In this document: positions 24,501-36,099 of the stretch, in pieces
Position numbering within the stretch: position 1 is the stretch's first letter
How the letters are laid out: the number at the start of each line of letters is the position of its first letter
NCBI GenBank assembly: GCA_024362935.1
Contig: JANCRA010000003.1
Span: 36,207,291-36,271,290, forward strand
Direction of reading: 5' to 3'
Source: Setophaga petechia
Taxonomy: Eukaryota; Chordata; Aves; Passeriformes; Parulidae
Length of the DNA stretch: 64,000 nt
Notes under the pieces: generated by a model
The model's database searches: none
Seen by the model: the letters and a program-made list of their open reading frames with translations, nothing else
Told to the model about the DNA's origin: nothing
Position numbers and translations under genes: made by a program

Positions 24501-26643
24501 AGCAAGGCTGCAATCAAGTCTGAAAATCTCTTTTTCTCACAGCAATTGACTCAAAGCAAAAGGGAATTTCTATTTTCTGTGATAGAAAAATGTAGCATGA
24601 TGGAAATAAGGGGGCTGCTCAGATGCTTTATACATAGAAGGACTGCAGGAACACAGAATGATGGAGTAAGGAATACACAGGCCAAAGCTGCATAGAGCTA
24701 GATGCAGGAAATCAGAGGAATGAAAGTTTAAAGGATCTTAGACTGGAACTCTGTATTATTGTCCCCAGACGATTGTGAGAAGGTGCATTTTTTCCTGCTG
24801 GTGAATGTGGTTTTACTAATGCTACAAGACTGATGGAATTGTTTGTGAGTTTCTATAAGCCCTGTAAAATCACTGTTTATGACAGCATTTGCCTCTGGTT
24901 GTTATCATCCCACTCAGGAGATCTGTCAATGCCAATGCAACAACTGAGATTCTTCCTTGGGTAAGTTCTAAGTGACTTGTTAAATTATACATTGAACTAC
25001 CTTAAACAACCTGTAGACACTGTACATAAAACCACTAGACTCCATAATAATAATATTTATAACAATAATCAGAACTTTGAATGAATATAAAGTTCTATCA
25101 AAATGTTGTGTCTTGGATTTGGAAGATGTTTAAATTCATTATTCTAAGGCTGCCTACCAGATAATAATGTAATCATGTTTTTTATTGACTGTGGTGTCTC
25201 TTGACTGCATTGCACTCTCTTTTATAGCACTCCCTACTGGAGGCTTGGCATGTCATCATGGAACTTCAGGACTTCCATGTATGAATGATCTGTGCATTTG
25301 TCACACAGTAAGTTCACTCCTGCAAGGGGCATGTGCATGTGTGTGTGCCTGTAAAATCGTAACAGTCCCTGCCTACTGCAGGAACTCCCTGGAGATTCAG
25401 CTCTCTGACCAGGAATGTGCTGATTGTGCTGCAAAGAGGGGCCATCCATCTGGCACAGGCAGGCAGGATGAAGGTGCAGCCTATATAAAATTGGTAACTG
25501 TGGATTATGACTGGACTTCAACAGCAACTCAGGAAATACTGAATAAAACAAGACTTCCAACTGTGTCTCAAAATGACCCAAAATGTGGCTATCAGGTCAA
25601 AGGCAAGAGACTGGACACACAGAACTCTAGCTTGAAGCAAAGAAACCACTGGCACACTAGGTTGGTATAAAGTGATCACAAATTCACAACTTAGCAATTG
25701 TTAACTATTATAAACATATGGCAAACGGTAGCTTTGAAGGAACACTTTTATGAAGACAATTAAGTAGCTTCGTAAATGTTCAGTCTAGGATTCTTGAGTC
25801 AATACTCTTTGTTCCATGCTTCTTAGGAAACAACTTAAAAATTCTCACTGTAACAACAGGATCCGGCAAAAAACCCAGTTATCGTTCCTAGTTTACTTAT
25901 TTTAAAAATTATATGTTTTATATAAAACCCCTCCACATAAGTACATTATGCATGATTACTTTTCTGCCAGGTGTGGAAGTGGCAAATTTCATGAGCCATC
26001 TGGACAATTACCTAGAGAATATTTTTCTGGAGCTGTTGGTGAATGTTCATGTGGATAACAGCAGCAGTGGGAAAGGTAAAAGTGGAGATATGGGGAAAAC
26101 CTACAGCTATGAGTGAGACAGTTGGTGTAACATAAATCTTAGGCACTTCATGGAAGGGCAATAAACAGTGGAACTCTAGAAAATCAAAGAGCAAATCAGA
26201 GACCAAAGTTTTATGCCGAGGAAAATACAGGGACAGAATATCTGCATTATTCGTGTACAAGGTTAATATACACCATTTATTTTTTAATTAGCATTAAAAA
26301 ATAAATTCTCTAAATTTGCTCCATAGAAATTCTTCAGATTAAAATTTCATGCTTAAATGGGGAGAATATAATGCATTGTCTTGACTTCATGATGAGGAGG
26401 GGAATGCTGGTTATGCAATACTGTCAGTGAAAACAGAACCTGCAAGGGCTGAAAACACGTGTGCCATGAGACCTCTCCCACTGATGTTAACTAAGTGTCA
26501 AGGTAAAACACCATGCAGAAGTTACATTCTTAGAAATCACTGGTGAGTGTCCCTTGAAGCAACTCTCTTCAAAAGGAAGAAGAGTTAATACAGATTCAGA
26601 CTTGAACAGCAAAATTTCACTTCATAATGGATGTCGAGACTCA
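21531..26643. other. Non-coding DNA with the longest chance ORF
   Basis: Mostly unique. The longest open frame in the window, 25185-25670 (+, 161 codons), is Cys-rich in its first third but shows no domain, signal peptide or family resemblance that I recognise. An overlapping 115-codon frame runs antisense at 25234-25581, so this may just be a locally GC-richer, stop-poor patch. A TATAAA-like word falls inside it near 25481. Other frames are at most 100 codons. Octamer and homeodomain words occur at chance level. Confidence 0.6.
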
Positions 26644-26661
26644 TCCATGTACGTGCCACCA
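26644..26661 (-). promoter_or_regulatory. Retroviral primer-binding site, tRNA-Ile type (decayed)
   Basis: On the minus strand TGGTGGCACGTACATGGA starts two bases after the LTR end. It matches 15 of 18 bases of the complement of the 3' end of tRNA-Ile(AAU), TGGTGGCCCGTACGGGGA. One of the three differences is the expected product of CpG decay. The position and match together support an LTR followed by the start of a provirus leader. Confidence 0.6.
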
Positions 26662-26663
26662 AT

Positions 26664-27116
26664 TGTTGGCATCGGTGCTTGGCACCAATCTGACTGTCAC
26701 CATCAGTTTATCATTGCACTATAAAACTTTCATACCTTCTCTCTGTGAGTTCCCACAGGCAACTTGTCACAACACAGACTCCTTTTCTCTTCCTACATGG
26801 CTGGCTAACTCCTTCCTGTCCCTCACAGAGCACACTAACCTTTACTGTCCCTTGCACAACCACCTCACCTCACTGTTCCTCACAACACAGCCAACAAACA
26901 CCAGCTCTCCTCTCAAACAGCTAACACACTCTTTTATAACACCCATCCTTAGTGAACATAGCTGAGGCCTATTAAGGGCAAGCCTTATTGGATATAGCTG
27001 TGCCCTATTAAGGGCAGGGATGTTCTTACTCTTTGGTAATTAGTACAGCTGCAACCTGTCAGGGGCGAGATTGCCTTCAGCACTATCTCTACTCTGCTAC
27101 AATCCATCCTCCCACA
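26664..27116 (-). mobile_element. Endogenous retrovirus LTR (minus strand), 5'-LTR type
   Basis: Read on the minus strand, the element begins TGTGGGAGG (27116) and ends GCCAACA (26664), 453 bases with TGT...ACA termini. It has a TATA box, TATAAAA (26938-26932). Upstream are three diverged copies of an (A)TAGCTG-n3-CCTATTAAGGGCAGG unit (plus-strand 26958-26982, 26994-27018, 27045-27069), likely U3 enhancer repeats. A tRNA-Ile-type primer site follows directly. No matching flanking duplication is seen (plus-strand flanks CCAAT and AACGG), so it is not a clean solo LTR; it looks like a 5' LTR whose provirus body was lost or is too decayed to recognise. I see no gag, pol or env remnants below 26644. 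The retroviral class is not assigned. The 112-codon plus-strand frame 26627-26965 is antisense to the LTR. Confidence 0.65.
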
Positions 27117-30100
27117 AACGGAAACTGTGGTAACCAGGAAGCTTTTTTAAAGGAAGAAGGGGAGTAATAAAAAGGGTAAAATATTTTTGAGAACTTTTAA
27201 AGGCACCATATTGCATCCGCAGCCTAAGTTTTTATTTGCATAAAAATATTGTAAATTACAAAAAAAAGAGAGTGTGGTTAAGGAAAAAGGGAAAGGGGCA
27301 ATTATAAGTAAAAAGATGTCCCTCAAAAAGCAGAATTTGTATCCAAAGGTGCAAAACTAGAAAATGTGTAAAAATTCTGATATTCGAAATGTAAAAATAC
27401 AATAACCTGTATCAACACTGATTCTGAATATCAGTCTGCTAAAGGCATGGAAATTGGAAATACAGCCTCTCTAAAACACATGAAAACCAAACATCCTTCC
27501 CATGTCTGTAGTGCTGACAGATGGCTGAGACATGGAAAAAGCACTGGAGGATGCTGTGGCCATTGTAGAAAGGCTGAGAGAGCTGCTTACATTAGTGTTA
27601 GCCACATGGAGCTTAGAGACGTTTCTGCCTTTACTTACAGGAAATGAGTCCGAAAATCTGCCTCAAAGTGAAGTGTCAGCAGAAGGGGTTTTAGTGCAGA
27701 TCAATAAAATGTATAATAACAAACAGCATAAGAAACAGATGGTATTAACCCAAGAGTTCTCAAAGTTGCTGCTGAACTACTAACTGCTCTGAGTGAACTC
27801 TTGAATAAATTAGTGTTTATTCCAGAGAAAGAGCAGGTGGCAAGCAGAACAACCATTTTTAAAGGACCCCTGGCATCTGTGCGGGTGGGGAATAAGCACA
27901 CTGTGAAATCTACAAACAAAAAAGTATGACTTTCTTATCAAACAAATGGACAGAAGCTGTGATAAAAAATAAAAATAACAGATGTGGATAAATGTGACAT
28001 TTTCAGGCAGAGTCAGTAAAGCAACAGTAATCTGTTCTTGAGATCTTTGGGCATGTCTCATCCTTTTGACATAATGCATTTTGATTTTCAAAACACTTTT
28101 GATCATACTCTTGTCCAAAACTCTGTTGATCTTAAAAGAACATAATCTCATAAAAAAGAGAGACTGAGAGAGTATGTCAAACATATAAGATCACAAATAA
28201 TTTGAAGAAGGTAAATAGGAATGATTATGCACTTCGTTCACAAGGAACTGTGATTATTAACTGAAATAGCTTAACAAACCTGGAGTTAAAAAAAGCCAGC
28301 TTTTTACTCAATGGATAATTAAAATGTTGAACTTTCAGTCATGAAATAAAGAAACCCAAATCATTAGAAGGTTTAAAAAGTGACTGTAAAAAGTGATAAA
28401 GTGTAGGCACACCATTAGCTATTAACATAAAAAGTGTATTTAAACACTGAGTTAATCTTTGGTCTATATACAATGGGCTGGTATAGGCCTCCTTTCATGT
28501 TCTTTCCATAAGCATAATTTTCTGATCAGTGTTAGAGAGATGATACTGTCCACTGCTGCTATTCTTTTCACTGTTCCTCTAAATATCAGGAAAACAGAAT
28601 TTTAAACATTCACCTAATATAATAATATTAAATATTGTATGACTCAAAAGAGCAGAGAAACTGATGGAAAAGTTATGGAGAGAGACTACCACTAATTTTT
28701 GGTTTAACTGATATTAAAGCTTGAGAAATAAGTTAAATCAAACAAATTTATTATCTATATCTTTAAAGATATATGGGAGAAATTTATCAGAAAGGGTGGT
28801 CCTGCAACTAGAGTATTAGACTGGATTTGAACTTGATACCAAAATCCTGTCTGATGCATTGCAAACTCTCCAGGTTCATCTGTTTCCCATCTTCAAAACT
28901 GGGCGACCTCCCACAGTAAGTCCCAACTTCAAGAGTGTTGTTAGTGTAAGTACTTAGTGTTTCAAGGCACCCAGAAAATTTGTTTGAGAAAGCTCCTAGC
29001 AAGTTGCAGTGTTGTTAATCTTTGCAATTTGTTTACAAGCCTTCAGCCACTTTTCAGTCCATGCAAAAAAGGCTTACATCCTAGCCTACCTGAATTAATT
29101 CTTGTAAGACCTTGTGAGGCATTGAATCAATATAGTGTTTTCTGTTTAACTTACTCTTGGAAGAATATTTTACATTATTATGGCTCTTCTCAACCTGAAT
29201 GGTTACTGAAATGCTTTGCAGACTATGTTAATGCAACTGCAGCACTAAAATGCTGCACTAGCAGAAAGTGTCAAGAGAGAAAATTGCAACCAAGGACAAC
29301 AGGACAGACTGTTTCTGTTGTAAGAAATTGTTTCAAAACCTTTACTACATAGTGACTGAAGTTTGTACAGAGAAATTTTAGAATGGTCTGCCATTGATAA
29401 CAGTGCTGCCAAAGCAAGAGAGAAACTGAAATATCACAGGGTGCTCAGGAATTCTGTGCCTTGCTTGGAATCCTTCTTGCTTGCATGGTGTCTATCATGC
29501 CTTCTGCTCTCCTTCTGTACCCCTGGACGTGATGAGGGCTATGCCACTCTGCAACAACCCTGGAGACACATCAACCCAGGGATGACAAGAAATGTGTTTT
29601 TCAGTTTTGTGGAGTTTAGATTTGCTTCAGAATCTCTGCCTTGCTGCAAAACTTTAGGAACTGGTTTAACTTTCATTCAAAAAGGGCTGCTTCTTCTGCT
29701 GTGTAGGAGGATGTGATGCTGGAGGCAGGAGCTGTGCCTATCATCAGTTTCAGTGCCTTACCGTAACTGCAAGTGTGTGGGAGTGAGATCTGGGATTTCT
29801 CCTACCTGACATTGATTTCAGGACTATTTTCATACTGCTGTAATCCATTCAGGTACTGTAGGCAAGTTTCTGATATTTCTTTTTCAAATTCCCTTTACTT
29901 GGGAGTGCTGGCAACTGTATTCTGCTCTGCCTCTTTCCCTCAAAGGCTCTTGGACTGAACTCCAGTTTTTATCTCCTTTTTGAGACATTCACAGTCAGGA
30001 AAATGGGATGAACGAAGGAGCTGGAGATATAGATCAGCACCCAGTGTGAAGTGAGGGCTGCAGAAAGATACACTGGACAGGCATTTGGCTCTGCATGGAG

Positions 30101-32540
30101 TCTCATCTCTGCTGAGATGAGGGATCAGAAAGAGTGAAATTCACCATTTCAAACCCTCCAGGGCAAGCGGAGAAGATACAGGTCCTCAGGGTCACACTAA
30201 TGGACTCTTCATTGTCACAGCCCAGGCTCCAGGGTTACAAAGAGAAGGGGGGCAAAAGAGCCCATCAGTCATGGAAGGTAATTGCTGAATTGTACATCCA
30301 TGGATCTCCATTGAAGTGCCACCATGGTGGTGGGGGTATGTAAGAACAGTAGGGCTGAAGGCTGTTACAGAATTTTTCTTATCTCAGACTTTGCTTTCCT
30401 GCTGCTGTTAAGTAGACGGCACTCATTTACTGTAAAATGACACAAATGTCATTCCAAGACTTTCTCTGTGCAGCAGTGTTATTAACTGTAGTATGTTCTT
30501 TAATGGTCCCATTACTAAAACTTCAGTGGCTACCTAAATTCACATGTAATTTTCCTTTATGTCATTTCATACCTACCAGTAAAACTCTTTGTCTCCCTTC
30601 AGCACTGGATTTATACAGCTGACTTGGAGGAGGACTGCTACTGACCCTGCTCTCTTCCTCCACTCCTTCTGGAATCACTTGCAAAGTTTCATCTGATTTC
30701 AGAGAAACAAAAAATCTCAGCCTGACTTTCTCTCATGACAAAAAAATATTTCCTTGGGTCCTGGAGTCAAGGATGGCTACACAGGACCATGTTTTTAAGG
30801 TTTAAGACAAGTATAAATGCTAGGTTATGAACCTGCAGCACCATCCAAAGTAATTTGCTGCTTCATGGGTTGCCTGGCAGGAAGAAGCAAGCTGAGATGT
30901 TTAGAATTTTTTAATATGTAATTAGAATAGATTTTATTAAGATCAAGTTTGAGTCAGATTCCCAACAATAAATCTGATGGCACATGAAGTCCTGAGAACT
31001 GCAATGCAAGCAGAACCAAGATGTGAATTTTAAGTAGAAATGTCCCACTTTTCTGGCCCCCAACAAATCTCACTACTAACCTTTGCTGCCCATAAAAAAG
31101 CGTGCCAACCCAGTAGGTTTACTTTGACAATGGGAAAAAAGAAAAATAGCTGTAATGATTCACAAGGGATAGTTATCATTAGGTCCCAAGAAAATAAGGA
31201 TGTAGCACATGAGTTAGCAAAAGCTGCTTATCCAAGCTAGATTCATTTTGTTATTGCCAAAATTTGACAGTGATAATAAATTCCATGAGGTGCAGATCAG
31301 GTTTTTGTTCTGTGCTTACAATGTCCAGCATGATGAGGTCCTGATCTACATCAGAAAGTCCTTGATTCCACCAAACTATAAATAAAATAATTATAAATCT
31401 TTGTTATAAATTGTTCCTTCTCCAGTTTTTTATCCAAGCATAATGAACTTGTTTTTCTGAATTGGTTCGCAAAGTACCTGTGTGAGAACTACCAAAAGAA
31501 AATGCATTATTTTTTACAGAACTTTTTGCTGGAATTTATATTTTTGGATTTAATCTTTTTTTGTTACTTTTATCTGAAAATCCATTAATTCTAACTTTCC
31601 TTCCTCTTTCTAAGAAGCATCTGAAACAGTGGAAGGAGAAGTGGGATGGGCAGAAAGAGAGTGGAATAAAAAAGGGGTTCAGCACAACTTCTACTGAGAT
31701 CAAAAGTGGAAAACCAGCTATGGTCCTGTTACCTTCAAGCTATTCTTTGCCTGACTTACTTCAATACTGAGCTGTCCACCTAGAACAGAGAGGGAGTCTA
31801 TGTAACCCAGGGGCAACTGCTGCAAGAACAGGGGTTAAAATGTGCTCAGTTCTAGTCACAAATCAGCATCTGAATTCATATGGATATTGTGACCAGACCC
31901 AGGCAACAGCAAGCACATTTGTCTCTGTGCACATGGACAGTTATTGCCTGTAAATAACCTGTCTTTAAATCAGCCTTTTCCTCCATGATGTATTTAAATA
32001 TATCTACCACTCTTAGCAGCTACTGTCTAATCTGCATGATTTGGGAGAGCTTCAGATACCTGGACCCGCTGGATTTTTGGATCCAGGCATTTATTTTGGC
32101 CACATTCAGACTCATGTGACACATGCGACACCTGGGATGCACTTTTATTCTTTTCTGTTGCCTTCTTATCCTGGAAAGGAGCCCAGAGTAGAACTCTGTT
32201 GTTTCCTCTCTGAGCTGGTTGATTGAGCAATTTTGTAAATATATCTCCATATGTACATGGATGCTCCTGCTTTTTCTTATTATAGAGAAAGCTCATAACT
32301 AGAGCATAAAACACAGGTAATGTTTAGATTGAATGTGAAACAGTTCCACATAAAATTAGAAGAAAATCACTTCTTCCTGCAGTTTGGCCTAAAAGGAAAT
32401 TAACTTAATTGAATATGGACAGCTGTATTTTGCAAAAATATTACAGCTAAAGATAATTTGGTTTTTGAAAATATTTTAGTAGACTATTTCAATTTCAATG
32501 AGATTGCTTGCTAGAAAATTAAATACTTTTTCGGTTAAAT
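27117..32540. other. Non-coding DNA, several unsupported ORFs
   Basis: Unique sequence. Two plus-strand frames lie end to end: 28957-29352 (131 codons) and 29363-29716 (117 codons), 10 bases apart in different frames. Neither shows a domain I recognise. Frames at 27532-27783 (+, 83 codons) and 27810-28184 (-, 124 codons) are likewise anonymous. A 12-base palindrome, CCACCATGGTGG (30319-30330), contains a Kozak-like ATG that opens a frame of only 38 codons. No mobile element is recognised. Confidence 0.6.
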
Positions 32541-32678
32541 GTAATAATGAATTCCATTGTCTGCAGTGCTCAGGCAGAATTATAATTGTGTTTAATACAA
32601 TTAAACCCAGTTTTTCTTAAAAGTAATAATGCAGACTATTGTCTACATTACTCAGGCAGAATTACAATACAATTAATG
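32541..32678 (+). repeat. Local imperfect tandem duplication (~81-base period)
   Basis: Unit 1 (32541-32605) and unit 2 (32622-32678) share GTAATAATG, ATTGTCTrCAkTrCTCAGGCAG, AATTA and AATACAATTA in the same order; unit 2 lacks about 9 bases in the middle. Unit 2 also runs into a perfect small inverted repeat, CAATACAA-n8-TTGTATTG (about 32664-32687). It looks like an old segmental slip duplication. I know no family for it. Confidence 0.7.
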
Positions 32679-33675
32679 TCTTGTATTGAAGTCAGTAAAA
32701 AAATGTAGGTGCATTATTACATGCTCATTTTGAACATTGCATCCCCGCAGCTCTCCATGCTAATAAAAAATGCTTTTCCTCATTCTAGTGGACCTGTGTT
32801 GTTACCAGCTGGGAACAGATACACACAAAGTAAATTTAGTGGTTTTATCCCAGTTGTTAGTGTACTCAAACCAGCGAGTTTTTCAAATCTCCCATCCCAA
32901 AGCATTTCTCCTCAGTTTTTGCCATCTCTCATGCCTTTTAGCTAGGGCTCTTAGTATCTTGTAAAGTGCTCCAACAACCCCGAAAACCTCCAAAGATCCC
33001 ACAGTGAAAAATGTTATATACTCTGGTTAAAAAAGTATTTCTAGTTTAGATCTGTAACAATTTAAGTAATTTCTAAAGCATCATAACAGAACCTGAGTGT
33101 TATACAGATTAATAAAATAACTTATGCTTCTTGATAAAGCAGTGAATGCTAAAAATTGTGGTAAAGTGACTGGTTTTTATAAAACTTAAACAGAACATTG
33201 AAGAATAGGAATGGAAACAAAAATTTGTGGAAAGAAACAAATGTGATTTTGGTAAGGGGTTGTGTCTAACTGAGCAAATATTCATTATTCTTTTATGAAA
33301 GAAAACCTTTAATAAGCTTTATTTCTCTTCAAAAGGTCATGAGAGGAAGAATGGGAAGATGAGGACAGGAATTTACAAAAGTGATCAAAGACAGTGGAAA
33401 CACAGTAAAGAGATGTAATACAAACATGTAAATGGAAATAAAGGTGGGGAAAATTCTTGGAAAATTTGTTGATATGGCTCAGAGATGTTCTGTGAGCATC
33501 AGATCAATCCTGATGACCTGCTTGGCACAATTTCTTCTAGAAGCAGAATTAACCCCGGAAAGAGCAGATCTGCTAAAACTCTTCTTTTACTTTGATTGAT
33601 CATCTAAATTTTTTTTGTTGTTTCTGTTCCTAAACATGAATTTGATCTCATATGTTCACCCAATGACACAAGAAG
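32679..33675. other. Non-coding DNA, no gene seen
   Basis: Unique sequence with two overlapping plus-strand frames of 78 and 64 codons near 32709-32964 that have no recognisable product. The part from about 33340 to 33470 is mildly purine-rich. Confidence 0.6.
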
Positions 33676-33679
33676 AGAA

Positions 33680-33717
33680 CTCCTCTTCCCCTTCCCCTCT
33701 CTCTACTTTTTTCCTAT
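33680..33717 (+). repeat. Pyrimidine-rich tract
   Basis: A nearly pure C/T run (TCCTCTTCCCC..., then CTCTCTCT and a T run) of about 38 bases, low complexity. It is interrupted only by an A near 33705. Confidence 0.75.
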
Positions 33718-34420
33718 TATAATTTACCTCCAGAAGGCACTGAGGATGTCACTGTTGTGGAATCAACATACAGCTGCATTGCTGTGTGTTAGCTTCCAGC
33801 ACAACTTTGACTAGCTATGGAAAATTAAACCCTTTAGCATTTTCAGTAGCATTTTATCAATAAATAAAAGTATTGCTAATAACTTTGAGGCGCGGGTGGT
33901 GAAAAGACCATAAATGGATGGGAAGATTTTTGGTTCCAAGATTCATTGCCTTGGTCGGATTCCACATCGTAGCTCCCTGTTTTTCAGTGAAATTTTCTTC
34001 CTACCTCTGGAGAATCAGGTTCTTTTAGGGGGTGGAGGTTTATAAATTAGGGGTATAGAAATCTGCTCCAAGAATGTTCTTCTGCATTTACATGGATTTT
34101 GCTTAGTTCAGTTTAGCAACTACATGAAACCTGATACAAAGACGTATTGACTGTTAGCTGTAGAATTATTTCTTTGGGTAACTCAGGAAAGTGATGATGG
34201 AGAATTTAATGGCTTTAAAGTGTCTGTGACACAAAGGGCTTCTACTGCATGGTAGGCACCTGTTGGCTGTTACATCCATTCTAGTATTTCAATTTCAATT
34301 TGACACTCAGATTTTGTCCCATTAGAGATAATTATAGTTATTTTCATTACAATAATGCCTGGAGATTTCAATCAAAATTAGGAAATTAGAAAACTTTTGC
34401 CAGGTAGTATAAAAACATAT

Positions 34421-34565
34421 GACAAGACATAATTCCAGCCCTGAGAAGTTTACAATTTAAATAGACAGGATGCACAATGGGAGATCTATTTGCATCTGCA
34501 GGCATCAAACCTCAGATCTTGAGTACCAGACTATACGTGGCTTGCCCAAATGTAAGTCGGATTTG
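34421..34565 (+). mobile_element. Ancient LINE/SINE relic (L3/CR1- or MIR-like)
   Basis: CCAGCCCTGAGAAGTTTACA, then ATTTAAATAGACAGGATGCA and AATGGGAG (34436-34484), resembles a very old amniote repeat with AGAGCTTACAATCTAA, ATAGACAAGACAG and AAGGGTGGGAG in that order. The later word GTGGCTTGCCCAAA (34537-34550) corresponds to the GTGACTTGCCCAAGG that follows in such elements. The copy is badly diverged. I am fairly sure it is a relic but not which of the related families it belongs to. Confidence 0.5.
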
Positions 34566-36051
34566 ATAATACATTTCCTGAGCTCCTGGCAAGTCTTTAA
34601 AAAAGGACTGCAATAGCTGCAGTGTGAAGAATTATTTGCAGTTTTCTGAAATTAAGTTTTGATCTGTAACCATTACTTATTGTGTGTTGTGGAATTGGCT
34701 GTGTCCCAGCTCACTGCTGTTCTCACTCTCAGGACTCACAGATGCTGCTGATGTATTCACTTTGACAATACAACTCACCCCAGTCCTGTTACTTCCGCCG
34801 CCAGCCAAATACTCCCCATACGCCTGGACCTTCCAAAGTGTTGCTGACCTTAGCTAAAAATCCTCAGTTTCTTATCTTCTAAGGGGTCTAAGGGATCTAA
34901 AGATGATATTAGGATTGCACAACTAATTCTCAGCATGAATCAATAATGTAGATGTCACCTAACTCTTAATTTTGGTGATCAGTCTCAAAGCAAAACCAGC
35001 TATCCAAGGTAAGACATTCAGTACCTTTTGCACAGCTCTGTTTTAGCAGCTCCCTGCACTAAACAGTTTTATGGGAATATGAGGGCTGAGAAAAACATGA
35101 CAGAAAATAAGTACTGAAAGACATAAAACATTTCCAGGCGGCTGCTTTCAGTCTAAGCAGCAATTTCATATCAAATAGAAAAAAAAAAAAGAAAAAAATT
35201 CAAAGTCTTTTGTACTAGACCTGTTGTATCCTTCAGTGCATCATAAAGACAGGATAATTTTATTGCTGTTTACTCACAAGGAGATTGAGACCAAAGTGTT
35301 GAGCAATTTCCAGTTCTTTTAATCACAGACTTAGACTTCATACTTAGATTCATAGAGTATCATGTATGTTTCTGTGTTTGGTTTTGGTGGGGAATACTGG
35401 ATTTTGTTTTGTTTTTTAATTTGATTCTGTTGCTTGCCTTTGAATGGAACAAAAGCAACAGCTGAATTCCTCATAGAATGTTTTGTGGTTTTGGGATGTC
35501 TACAGACATTGCTGGGAGAAATTAATCTGATGTCCTTTGTCAGTAGCTGTAAGTCAGTCTCTCCAAAACCTGAAATGAATCTGAAAATATTTAAAAGAAA
35601 AATGTTATAAAAATCATGGCTGTAAATAAAGAAGAGCCCCCCAAACATTATCTCTTATAGGCAATGCAACCTAAATCATCACAGCAGTCTTTGCAGTAAC
35701 ATGGAAGAAATTAATGCAGTGAGGCAAAATGGAGAAGGCTTTGCCTCTCTTTACAGTAGGTATTTATGTAGTCTTGCTGCTACACTATTTGAGCACACAA
35801 CAGTTGAAATACATTTTTTCACCCAGTGCTACTGAAAATAGAAGCTTTATCTATCAGGAAGCTCCGTGAATTGCAGGTAGTCACAGTGAAAATGCAGATA
35901 CTTGAAGACGTGGGCTTGTGCAATAACTTTGAATAATCCTTTCTTTCTCATGAATAATCACAATTACCTCAGATGAAGCACATTAAAGAAGTGGTACTGT
36001 GGCTAATCTTACAGAGTTTGCCCTGTTTCCTCAATAAGCTCCCAATGATCA
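34566..36051. other. Non-coding DNA, no gene seen
   Basis: A GC-richer patch with a CpG-containing CTTCCGCCGCC word (about 34793-34803) carries no ORF or recognised element. An A-rich run (12 A, G, 7 A) lies at 35179-35198. Minus-strand frames of 105 codons (35331-35648) and 88 codons (35969-36235) are anonymous. Confidence 0.6.
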
Positions 36052-36099
36052 GGGCAGGCACACAGCAGGAGCTTTGCCTGAAGCTCCCTGTGACTGCCC
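36052..36099. repeat. Imperfect hairpin, 18 pairs in 48 bases
   Basis: GGGCAG (36052-36057) pairs with CTGCCC (36094-36099). CACAG (36061-36065) pairs with CTGTG (36088-36092). GGAGCTT (36068-36074) pairs with AAGCTCC (36081-36087). The loop is TGCCTG, with a 3x1 internal loop and a 2-base bulge. As RNA it would be a compact stem-loop, small for a microRNA precursor. Chance remains possible. Confidence 0.5.

Noticed and set aside
25185..25670. 161-codon ORF as a protein gene
   Set aside because: No domain or family is recognised, a 115-codon frame runs antisense, there are no paired splice signals, and the length is within chance for 64 kb.
26627..26965. 112-codon plus-strand ORF
   Set aside because: It lies antisense inside the LTR and its primer site; the LTR reading explains the sequence.
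30319..30360. Kozak-perfect ATG in CCACCATGGTGG as a translation start
   Set aside because: The frame is only 38 codons and contains no recognised peptide; the Kozak match is part of a palindrome.
1..34268. 19-base near-identity between positions 1-19 and 34250-34268
   Set aside because: One mismatch in 19 and no similarity beyond it. About one such pair is expected by chance in a window this size.
35346..35385. CR1-like TTCATAGAGTATCATG word
   Set aside because: Only a few tail-like words in a T/G-rich low-complexity context; no further CR1 order.
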